Source: an uncultured Allobaculum sp.
GTDB taxonomy: Bacteria; Bacillota_I; Bacilli_A; Erysipelotrichales; Erysipelotrichaceae
Length of the DNA: 8,018 nucleotides
Direction of reading: 5' to 3'
NCBI GenBank assembly: GCA_910579655.1
Contig: CAJTVE010000097.1
Span: 1-8,018 of the forward strand
Shown here: positions 1-5,773 of the stretch, in pieces
Layout of the letters: each line of letters starts with the position of its first letter
Numbering within the stretch: position 1 is the first letter of the stretch
The notes under the pieces: generated by a model
The model's input: the letters and a program-made list of their open reading frames with translations, nothing else
Databases searched by the model: none
Told to the model about the DNA's origin: nothing
Translations under genes and position numbers: made by a program

Positions 1-36
1 CGAGAAAGATTTGTTTGCATTTTGAAGACAAAACAC

Positions 37-63
37 GAAAAATGGTTTTGTGAAAAAAGCCAT
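37..63 (-). terminator. Possible weak terminator after the 345-residue gene
   Basis: On the minus strand, a few bases past the stop codon, ATGGCTTT can pair with AAAACCAT across a 6-base loop. One pair is a C·A mismatch. The hairpin is followed directly by a run of five T and then C. The stem is short and AT-rich, so termination strength is doubtful, but position and T-tract fit the end of the upstream minus-strand gene. On the plus strand the mismatch becomes a G·T wobble and no T-run follows. Confidence 0.35.
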
Positions 64-66
64 GAA

Positions 67-1104
67 TTATTCGGGGAAATAAACTGATGATTCTTCAATC
101 CATGAGCTGACCATCTGCGGCGGGATAAAACGAGCGAGCCTTTTCTTCATGTTGCTCAGCACTTTCTGACCAATCTTTCTTGCGGGCGTAAACCGTCCCC
201 TGGCTGCTTCATAAACCATCTTCAGCATTAAATAAAATTCATACTCATTACTCTGTGGGGAAAGATCTTGAATCGCCAGCAGGTATCTGGCTGCTTTTTC
301 CAGATCCTTTTGAAAGAGCGTACCTGTCAACAAGCACCGTTCTAACTCATTCTTGCTCATATTGAGAATACGACTGAGCATCTGCTGGGCGTTCTCAACA
401 AACTGATCATCCCCTGCTCTGGCAATCACTTTCGTTAAAGATGGTTTAAAAAGATTGTCTGCTCCAAAGCCAAAACTGTAATCAATCAGACGTTCAAGCA
501 GTGTATAAGAATCGGTGTCCATCTCCAGAGCCAGTGACATAAAATAAGTGCGAAACTCTTCCTGATTCATGCCATCTACTGTGGTCTCTCCATTTCGCCG
601 GCCGATGATTTTCTTTTTCTGGCCCAGTCGCTTTTTAGCCCATTCATCCCAATCAGCATCCGAGAGGGCACCTGATTGTATTGAAGGTCTTGGAACAGGA
701 TCGGGCAGACAGATATCGTCTGTAGAAAACTGTACGGTTCGCCGTTGTGGAGAATCTTCAAAATCCGGGTACTCATCCTCGTCAAAGCCATTATCGAAGA
801 AATCGTCGAAATCATCTTCATCAAGCGCCTCATCAAACATGGCCAATATCTCTAAAAATTCTTTCAGCGGCATCTCATCTATAGTCTCTAATCGCTCATC
901 TTCGTCAAAAACTTCACCCGGCAGCCTATTTCTTCCATAGGTGCTGCTTTCATAACCACTGCTTTCATAACCACTGGAAAAGAAATTATGATCGAAAGCC
1001 GGTATTCGTCCCTGATTGGCAGAAGAGGTGGATCTCAATTCTCTGGGTTCTCTTGTCTTTTTGGTCTTTTTTGAGTGTTGTTTAATTCGTTTCTTTTTTG
1101 CCAT
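67..1104 (-). CDS. Hypothetical protein with basic N-terminus, Ser-Gly-Tyr repeat, acidic centre and helical C-terminus
   Basis: A 345-residue protein that I do not recognise. Residues 1-24 are very rich in Lys/Arg. Residues 43-57 hold a short Ser-Ser-Gly-Tyr-Glu repeat, encoded by two perfect tandem 15-base units. Residues 65-118 are strongly acidic (Asp/Glu/Phe). Residues 160-170 form another basic patch (KKR, QKKKIIGRR). From about residue 178 to the end the composition becomes that of an ordinary folded helical domain. No signal peptide or membrane segment is visible. The ATG at 1104 is preceded by GAGGAAGG with a 6-base spacer, which supports this start. It follows the PTS operon on the same strand but is separated from it by about 294 bases and a probable terminator, so it is likely a separate unit. 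The charge layout suggests a nucleic-acid or ribosome-associated protein, but this is only a guess. Reality of the gene is well supported; function is unknown. Confidence 0.8.
   Translation of the reverse strand: MAKKKRIKQHSKKTKKTREPRELRSTSSANQGRIPAFDHNFFSSGYESSGYESSTYGRNRLPGEVFDEDERLETIDEMPLKEFLEILAMFDEALDEDDFDDFFDNGFDEDEYPDFEDSPQRRTVQFSTDDICLPDPVPRPSIQSGALSDADWDEWAKKRLGQKKKIIGRRNGETTVDGMNQEEFRTYFMSLALEMDTDSYTLLERLIDYSFGFGADNLFKPSLTKVIARAGDDQFVENAQQMLSRILNMSKNELERCLLTGTLFQKDLEKAARYLLAIQDLSPQSNEYEFYLMLKMVYEAARGRFTPARKIGQKVLSNMKKRLARFIPPQMVSSWIEESSVYFPE
946..975 (-). repeat. Tandem 15-bp repeat, two perfect copies
   Basis: The 15-mer gctttcataaccact occurs twice back to back (946-960 and 961-975, plus-strand reading). 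It lies within the unknown 345-residue gene and is in frame, each unit encoding a Ser-Gly-Tyr-Glu-Ser step. A degenerate third step (Ser-Thr-Tyr-Gly) follows in the protein. The perfect identity suggests a recent in-frame duplication and possible length variation between strains. Confidence 0.9.
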
Positions 1105-1398
1105 AGTTGTCCTTCCTCGTTATACAGATCTATTTACTGTATCGTATGAATGCACGTTCTATCTTCAACGAATTGTGGATATAAACGGATTACATCTTTC
1201 ATCAATTATATAAGGAATATATGAGCAACTTCACACCTCTTCACAGTTTTCTACGCTCCAACTGGCAGAGTGTGCAAAAATTGTTGCCTGGTTCTTTTGG
1301 TACCTCATCTGATTGCCAGAATACAAAAAGCCCAGAGATTTTCTCTCTACGCTTTTATACAAGTCTCAATTTCCAGATTCCCCTTCCAGCCATAAAAC
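1105..1398. other. Intergenic gap between unknown gene and PTS operon
   Basis: This stretch of 294 bases shows no convincing gene. It contains the operon-end hairpin (about 1325-1357). It also holds AT-rich DNA with a perfect TATAAT on the minus strand (1205-1210) that could serve the 345-residue gene, though I see no good -35 element about 17 bases upstream of it. A plus-strand reading frame starting at 1221 with AAGG nearby runs through the terminator and into the antisense of the EIIA-like gene, and looks spurious. Confidence 0.6.
1325..1357 (-). terminator. Terminator at the end of the PTS operon
   Basis: About 40 bases after the stop of the last operon gene, the minus strand reads AAAGCGTAGAGA, GAAAA, TCTCTGGGCTTTTTG. 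This folds into an AGAGA/TCTCT stem extended by a U-G pair, one G·G mismatch, then GC and A/T pairs, ending in a T-tract. The plus strand also carries four T after the stem, so the element may work in both directions. Its core is nearly the same sequence as the terminator behind the RpiR gene. Confidence 0.65.
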
Positions 1399-1815
1399 TT
1401 ATTCCGTTGCAGTTTTTTGGGGATATCCAAGCAATCGAAAGAGATCGATCTGCTCACGACCGGAAGCAATCAACTGATCAGCAAATTTTTCGGCTTCATC
1501 CGGCTGGCTAACCACAGCTTCCAACAACATTCCCAGATTCACTCCGCTGATGATTGTAAGTCTGGGATCCTCTATGGACCTTCTCGCACACAACCGGCAC
1601 GGCACACCATTGGTCAGGTCGCATAAAATCAGGATCCGATCCAAGTCTTGTAAATAATCAAGAGCCGCATCCAGATGGTCTTCAAAGATTTCAGGGGCTT
1701 CCTGCATCGCAAAGTCTACGGCCGTCACATTATCGATTGAACCAAGAAACCAATGCAGGGTCCTGACAAATTCAGAAGCGATCTTCCCATGCCCGGTGAC
1801 AATGATTCCCGTCAT
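1399..1815 (-). CDS. Second mannose-family PTS EIIA-like protein with altered active-site loop
   Basis: This 138-residue protein has the fold signature of the EIIA-Man family. It starts ITGHGK-like (MTGIIVTGHGK), which places the phosphorylatable His at residue 9. The conserved Asp that pairs with it is at 66 (ILILCDL), and the ISGVNLGMLLEA block is at 89-100. The usual Gly-Gly-Thr/Ser-Pro after that Asp, present in the operon's other EIIA, is replaced here by Asn-Gly-Val-Pro-Cys. Family length is about 130-140 residues, so it is complete. Its ATG overlaps the stop of the 86-residue gene as ATGA, which implies translational coupling. It is the last gene of the operon, and a hairpin terminator follows. 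It could be a second phosphoryl carrier for the same transporter, or a regulatory EIIA that reports PTS phosphorylation state. The family call is firm; the role of this copy is not. Confidence 0.88.
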   Translation of the reverse strand: MTGIIVTGHGKIASEFVRTLHWFLGSIDNVTAVDFAMQEAPEIFEDHLDAALDYLQDLDRILILCDLTNGVPCRLCARRSIEDPRLTIISGVNLGMLLEAVVSQPDEAEKFADQLIASGREQIDLFRLLGYPQKTATE

Positions 1816-2072
1816 GCACGGATAAATTGATAAAAGGCATCCCGATAAGTCAGTGGATCACCGGCATTCAGCGGAAAAATCTGGTGGATACCTAATGCGA
1901 ACAATCCTAACAAAAAGGGGCAGTCATCCTTTTCTTTACGCATCGCCTCATTCATCTGGCGGCTTAATACATGAATTTGCCCGGTTTTACGCTGAATGGA
2001 AATGGTTCGTCCCCAGCGTAAAACTTTCATTTTATTTTCGCTTACAAACGTATAGAAGTCATAGTCTTTCAT
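1812..2072 (-). CDS. Hypothetical 86-residue protein coupled to the second EIIA
   Basis: A small protein I do not recognise. Residues 1-50 are polar and basic (KVLRWGRTISIQRKTG), with a pattern that could form beta strands. Residues 51-70 (CPFLLGLFALGIHQIFPL region) are hydrophobic and could be a buried helix or a short membrane-associated segment, and the C-terminus is aromatic. It is real by context: same strand, between the dehydrogenase (62-base gap) and the second EIIA, with an ATGA overlap with the latter. The ribosome binding site is weak (GAAAGAG), and a 6-codon mini-frame ends exactly across its start codon. Some mannose PTS operons carry a small accessory protein of the ManO/DUF956 type, but I see no clear match to that family. 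A regulatory or membrane-anchoring partner of the second EIIA is an inference from position only. Confidence 0.7.
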   Translation of the reverse strand: MKDYDFYTFVSENKMKVLRWGRTISIQRKTGQIHVLSRQMNEAMRKEKDDCPFLLGLFALGIHQIFPLNAGDPLTYRDAFYQFIRA

Positions 2073-2134
2073 AAGTGATACTCTTTCATAGGCTGTGGTC
2101 TTTCGGTAAGTCGCCGCCTTTTATATTTTGTCTT

Positions 2135-3211
2135 TTATACTGCTGCCTGATCGAGCGAAGCCGAATAGATCGCCTTGCAGATGGTTACTTCACGGTTGTG
2201 AATCTGGTCAAATAGAGATTTCATGTCATCAATTCCAACGCGATGGGTGATCAGATCTGCGGTCTCTAACTGACCTGTTTCGATCATTTTTACAGTATAT
2301 TCCCATTCATTGATCGGAGTGTTGGAGTAGTTGGAGTTCCAGATCCCCTGGAGCGTCAGTTCTTTGCGTAAAACCAAGGAATGGTTGGCAAGTTTGAGCA
2401 GTGTATCTTTGGCAGGGTTGCCCATCAGCACGACAGTACCATGAACTTTGGCCAACTGTATGGCATCATTGATGCCGCCCGAGCAGCCTGTTCCTTCAAT
2501 GACTACATCGGCTCCTTTACCGCCAAAGATTTCATGAATAGTTTTGGATACATCACCATTCATAGAGTTAACGACAATAAAACCCTTCTCTTTGGCAAAC
2601 TGCTCTTTGACCGGATCGACTTCAGTTAAAACAACCTGTTCGGCGCCAAACAACTTAGCCCATCTGGCGGCCAGCAGTCCAATGGTGCCTGCACCAAGAA
2701 TCACGACATTCGATCCGGCACTGACATGTCCCATGCGGATCGCATGCTGGGCAACACAGGAAGGTTCGGTCATGCAAAGCGCTTCCAGGTCGACATCATC
2801 GTTGTGGGTGACAATCAGATGCCAGCGGCTGGGAACCAGGCAATACTGGGCAAAGCCGCCATTGTCCCGAGATCCTAAATAGCCATAGTTTTCACACTGA
2901 CAATAATTGCCACTCAGACATGGATCGCATTCTCTGCAGGGGATCAATGGGAATACAGCTGCTTTTTTCCCAATCAGATCGGCATCTTTAGGATTGCCAA
3001 CCTGAACGACTTCCCCCGCAAATTCATGACCAAGAATCAAAGGATAGACATGAGCGCCCAGGGAATACACCCGGGGCAGATCGGAGCCGCAGATGCCGCA
3101 GGCTCCAATCTTCACCAGAATTTCATCCTCTTTGGGTACCGGGATTGGCCAGGTATTCAGTTGTAAATCATTGACGGCGTGTAACGTTAAACCTTTCATT
3201 TGGGCTGCCAT
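2135..3211 (-). CDS. Zinc-dependent polyol-phosphate dehydrogenase, GatD-like (MDR/alcohol dehydrogenase family)
   Basis: A complete 358-residue medium-chain dehydrogenase. The catalytic zinc site is visible as Cys41 (GACGICGSD), His62-Glu63 (LGHEF) and Glu149 (TEPSC). The structural zinc site is Cys92, Cys95, Cys98 and Cys106. The Rossmann motif GAGTIG is at 173-178, and acidic Glu197 at the end of the second strand favours NAD(H). The stretch GSDLPR...GAHVYPLILGHEF closely resembles galactitol-1-phosphate 5-dehydrogenase (GatD); sorbitol-, ribitol-phosphate and sorbose-1-phosphate enzymes are related alternatives. The start at 3211 is supported by AAGGAGG (3220-3226) eight bases upstream; a second Met at residue 5 lacks such spacing. 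It lies 27 bases after EIIB in the same operon. The likely job is oxidation of the PTS-imported polyol phosphate to a ketose phosphate in the cytoplasm. The family is certain; the substrate is inferred. Confidence 0.92.
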   Translation of the reverse strand: MAAQMKGLTLHAVNDLQLNTWPIPVPKEDEILVKIGACGICGSDLPRVYSLGAHVYPLILGHEFAGEVVQVGNPKDADLIGKKAAVFPLIPCRECDPCLSGNYCQCENYGYLGSRDNGGFAQYCLVPSRWHLIVTHNDDVDLEALCMTEPSCVAQHAIRMGHVSAGSNVVILGAGTIGLLAARWAKLFGAEQVVLTEVDPVKEQFAKEKGFIVVNSMNGDVSKTIHEIFGGKGADVVIEGTGCSGGINDAIQLAKVHGTVVLMGNPAKDTLLKLANHSLVLRKELTLQGIWNSNYSNTPINEWEYTVKMIETGQLETADLITHRVGIDDMKSLFDQIHNREVTICKAIYSASLDQAAV

Positions 3212-3238
3212 ACTTTTTTCCTCCTTCCTTTTCCTTTC

Positions 3239-3715
3239 CTATTGCAGTAAATCGTTGACTTCCACGGTTCCGGAAGTAGCCACGATCTGGATGTAGACGC
3301 GAATGCCCTGATCAGAGAATTGACGGAAAGCTTCTTTTTCATCTTCAGTTGCGGAGATGTTTTTATACAGTTTTTTACGGCCGCTTCTCATCCCCATACC
3401 GCCAATATTGATCTGATCAATATCAAGGCCAGCATCCACCAGTGAGCGCAGTGACAGCGGCGTTTTGGCCAGAATGTAGGAAGGAACTTTTAATCCATCC
3501 TGGAGTGTGGCAATTGCATCCGTTTCAGTGAGAGCTTTGACTTTCACACCTTTTGGCGCTGCATTTTGCAGGACAAACTGCATGAAGTCATCTTTTGCGA
3601 CGTCGTTGTCTACGACCAGAATCTGTTTAGCCGGCAAAGCCTTCATCCAGGAAGTCATAACCTGGCCATGGATCAGGCGGTCATCGATGCGAGTGAACAG
3701 TAAATTGTTTAACAT
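3239..3715 (-). CDS. PTS mannose/sorbose-family EIIB subunit
   Basis: A 158-residue IIB protein. Its N-terminus carries the family hallmark FTRIDDRLIHGQV, with the phosphorylated His at residue 16. The other conserved block, INIGGMGMRSGRKK, lies at 102-115. It takes phosphate from EIIA and passes it to the sugar held by EIIC/EIID. I chose the ATG at 3715 because AAGGAG (3724-3729) lies 8 bases upstream and family members begin a few residues before the RIDDRLIHGQ motif. The frame is open 30 codons further up, to an ATG at 3805 that directly follows the EIIA stop (TAAATG). That would add a Lys-rich tail unlike any IIB I know. Length is typical for a free-standing IIB (about 155-165). Confidence 0.93.
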   Translation of the reverse strand: MLNNLLFTRIDDRLIHGQVMTSWMKALPAKQILVVDNDVAKDDFMQFVLQNAAPKGVKVKALTETDAIATLQDGLKVPSYILAKTPLSLRSLVDAGLDIDQINIGGMGMRSGRKKLYKNISATEDEKEAFRQFSDQGIRVYIQIVATSGTVEVNDLLQ

Positions 3716-3805
3716 ATGAATTTCTCCTTTTATTTTCACGTTTTGTTTTATCCGAGTTTTGTTTTTATCTTTAGATTTCGCTTTATCTTTCGCTTTTCCC
3801 GTCAT

Positions 3806-4201
3806 TTATCTTGGATAGCGGATCAAGTCGATGGAGGTATAGGCATCTTCCATCACTGCCTGGGTCAGATCCGTTAAACTCATCTCCTCCTGACGAGTCA
3901 GGACTGCACTTAAGCTTAATGGCAGATTGGAGCCGCACAGAATCTGAATATTTTTATTCTGGGAGAGCAGCAGCGACTGATTAAAAGGAGTGCCTCCTTT
4001 TAAATCCGTCAGGACCAGCACACCATTGCCTGTCTCTACAGAATCAATAGCTTTAGCCAGACTCCTTCCAAAATCTGAGGGATCCTCTCCTGGTGACAAA
4101 GAAGCGATGACAGACTGTTCCACAGTCCCCGCAATCATTTCTGTCGAATGTTTCAGGCCTTCCGGAAATTTTCCGTGTCCTGCAAATACAATTCCAATCA
4201 T
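3806..4201 (-). CDS. PTS mannose/sorbose-family EIIA subunit
   Basis: A complete 131-residue IIA protein. IVFAGHGK puts the phosphorylatable His at residue 9. LTDLKGGTPFN carries Asp66 and the canonical Gly-Gly-Thr-Pro loop (69-72), and ILCGSNLPLSLSA (87-99) matches the next conserved block. It receives phosphate from HPr and passes it to EIIB in the cytoplasm. Its ATG overlaps the epimerase stop (ATGA at 4198-4201), with GAGGTG five bases before the start, so the two are probably translationally coupled. The EIIB gene follows after about 90 bases of A-rich spacer. In contrast to the second EIIA of this operon, all active-site motifs are intact, so this is the likely main phosphate donor for EIIB. 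Confidence 0.94.
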   Translation of the reverse strand: MIGIVFAGHGKFPEGLKHSTEMIAGTVEQSVIASLSPGEDPSDFGRSLAKAIDSVETGNGVLVLTDLKGGTPFNQSLLLSQNKNIQILCGSNLPLSLSAVLTRQEEMSLTDLTQAVMEDAYTSIDLIRYPR

Positions 4202-4878
4202 TCTTTCACCTCTTCTAAGTTGTATTTATAGGCCTGATAGTTATGCTCAAAGCCGCTCAGGTCATTGAGAATGCTGCTGGTGCCAGCTACAAAGGCGTTG
4301 GCGCCGGCATCCCGCATTTTGCGCGAGTTTTCATATGTTGTATTGCCATCCACAACAATGTCGACATCTTCACGTCCAGCTTCATTCAGCAAAGAGCGTA
4401 CTTTGTGGATCTTTTCAAGTGCGTTGGGAACCATTTTCTGTCCCGCAAATCCTGGATTGACGGTCATGATTGTGACATAGTCCAACTGATCGGCACATTC
4501 ACTGACGCAGTCTAAGGAAGTGCCAGGATTGATCACCAGGCCGGCTTTGCAGCCCAGTTCATGAATCTGCTGGAGCAGGCGATATGGCTGCCAGGTCGTT
4601 TCGGGATGAAAAGAGACTCGATCGCCAGCCTGAACTTTAAAAATGTCGATGAATCGTTCTGGATCGGTGCACATCAGATGCAGATCCACAGGAAGTTTGG
4701 TCAGTCGTTTCAGATCCTGGTAGCTGGTCACCCCCAGCATGATGTTGCGGACGAAATGGCCGTCCATGACATCAAAGTGAATGCTGTCGAGATGAACTTT
4801 TTCGAACTTCTCGATATAAGGTTTGAATTCCTCCGTCTTACAGCACATAATCGAAGGAGAGATTTTAATATGAGGCAT
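4198..4878 (-). CDS. Ketose-phosphate 3-epimerase, Rpe/AlsE family (allulose-6-phosphate or ribulose-5-phosphate)
   Basis: A 226-residue TIM-barrel epimerase. The metal ligands and catalytic acids are in place: His34 and Asp36 (IHFDVMDGH), His67 (DLHLMC), Asp177 (VVDGN). The phosphate-binding turns are at NPGFAGQ (141-147) and GTSS (199-202). Several details point to the AlsE (D-allulose-6-phosphate 3-epimerase) branch rather than housekeeping Rpe: HPET at 91-94, MTVNPGFAGQ with Ala instead of Gly, VDGN rather than VDGG, and AGTSSIL. One oddity is Arg44 where most relatives have Pro (HFVPN). AAGGAG (4885-4890) lies six bases before the ATG. It would convert the ketose phosphate made by the GatD-like enzyme into fructose-6-P or xylulose-5-P. 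The family is firm; the exact substrate is not. Confidence 0.9.
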   Translation of the reverse strand: MPHIKISPSIMCCKTEEFKPYIEKFEKVHLDSIHFDVMDGHFVRNIMLGVTSYQDLKRLTKLPVDLHLMCTDPERFIDIFKVQAGDRVSFHPETTWQPYRLLQQIHELGCKAGLVINPGTSLDCVSECADQLDYVTIMTVNPGFAGQKMVPNALEKIHKVRSLLNEAGREDVDIVVDGNTTYENSRKMRDAGANAFVAGTSSILNDLSGFEHNYQAYKYNLEEVKE

Positions 4879-4909
4879 ACAGAACTCCTTTTATTGAATG
4901 ATCACAGCG

Positions 4910-4948
4910 GGCAAAGAAGCCGGGCCATGGCTTCTTTGCCATTTTTTT
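4910..4948. terminator. Perfect 12-bp hairpin between EIID and epimerase genes, T-tract on plus strand
   Basis: GGCAAAGAAGCC (4910-4921) and GGCTTCTTTGCC (4929-4940) are perfect inverted copies with a 7-base loop. Seven T follow on the plus strand (4942-4948), so the textbook terminator orientation is plus, antisense to the operon. On the minus (sense) strand the hairpin comes right after the EIID stop and is preceded by A's, with no T-tract behind it, so read-through into the epimerase gene is expected. It may protect the 3' end of an EIIC-EIID message segment, lower downstream expression, or stop antisense transcripts. Confidence 0.8.
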
Positions 4949-4949
4949 A

Positions 4950-5771
4950 TTACGCACCTACAACTCCAAGCACACCGGTATACGCGCCGATGATGCCAAC
5001 AGCGAAGATGATGAGGATGATATAGGTTGGTTTGACTTTCTTTTTTACTAAAGCCCAGACACCAAGGGTGATGAGCAGCGGGATAAAACCAGGAAGCAGA
5101 GTATCGAAGACATCCTGCAAAACAACCTTGACTGTGCCGGAAGTAAAACTCAGCGGACAGTCGATATTGACACGGGTATACGCCATATTTCCGATGACAA
5201 TCAGACCAATCACGGAAAACATCTCGGTGATTTTTTCCAGGGTTCCAGATTTTAGAATGGATACAATTGCCTGTCTTCCCTGGCGGTATCCCATCATGAA
5301 GCAGCTGTAGCCAAATGCGATCATCAGCCCCTTAAAAATCAGTTCAAATAACAGTGGGCCGGCTATATTTCCCTGAATGGCGAACTGGCAGCAGATCCCA
5401 GCCAGGATTGGATAGACAACCGCCTGCGAAATCGTATCGCCGATTCCAGCAATTGGTCCCATCAGACCTGTCCGTAAAGAGAGAATGTCATCATTGGCAA
5501 TATCAGCGCCATTGGCTCTCTGTTCTTCCATTGAAACGGAAATGCCTTCAATGACAGGTCCGATCCATCCTGGTTCGGTGTTGAAAAATTCCATGTATTT
5601 GCGGGCTGCGTCGATCTGCTCTTCTTTTGTGTCATAGAGCTTTTCAATGACGGGCAGCATCATATTGGTATTGCCAAGTGCCTGGAGACGTTCAAAGTTG
5701 TAGCAGGTTTCCGTGGAGTAACAACGCACCCACGTCCAGAACAAATCTTTTTTGGAGAGTTTCTTTTCCAT
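4950..5771 (-). CDS. PTS mannose/sorbose-family EIID subunit
   Basis: A 273-residue IID membrane protein. The start MEKKLSKKDLFWTWVR is typical. The long N-terminal cytoplasmic part contains NTEPGWIGPVIEGISVSMEE (64-83), and the family hallmark GLMGPIAGIGDTI sits at 102-114. Hydrophobic segments follow at about 119-131, 138-160, 184-199, 226-243 and 249-270. With EIIC it forms the membrane channel that binds the sugar. The true start is the ATG at 5771: it lies two bases after the EIIC stop, with GAGGA in the EIIC end as ribosome binding site. The frame is open a further 88 codons into EIIC, but that stretch is antisense-free out-of-frame EIIC sequence and does not look like protein. A strong hairpin follows the stop. 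Confidence 0.94.
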   Translation of the reverse strand: MEKKLSKKDLFWTWVRCYSTETCYNFERLQALGNTNMMLPVIEKLYDTKEEQIDAARKYMEFFNTEPGWIGPVIEGISVSMEEQRANGADIANDDILSLRTGLMGPIAGIGDTISQAVVYPILAGICCQFAIQGNIAGPLLFELIFKGLMIAFGYSCFMMGYRQGRQAIVSILKSGTLEKITEMFSVIGLIVIGNMAYTRVNIDCPLSFTSGTVKVVLQDVFDTLLPGFIPLLITLGVWALVKKKVKPTYIILIIFAVGIIGAYTGVLGVVGA

Positions 5772-5773
5772 AT

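Noticed and set aside
569..940. Plus-strand Ser-rich frame inside the 345-residue gene
   Set aside because: It is the mirror of the acidic Asp/Glu codons on the other strand, which give Ser-rich antisense frames; no ribosome binding site or homology is seen.
1221..1511. Plus-strand 96-codon frame with AAGG upstream of its ATG
   Set aside because: It runs across the operon terminator and into the antisense of the second EIIA, and its composition does not look like a protein.
2069..2089. Six-codon mini-frame overlapping the start of the 86-residue gene
   Set aside because: It has no convincing ribosome binding site and could be chance; noted only because its stop overlaps the next start as ATGA.
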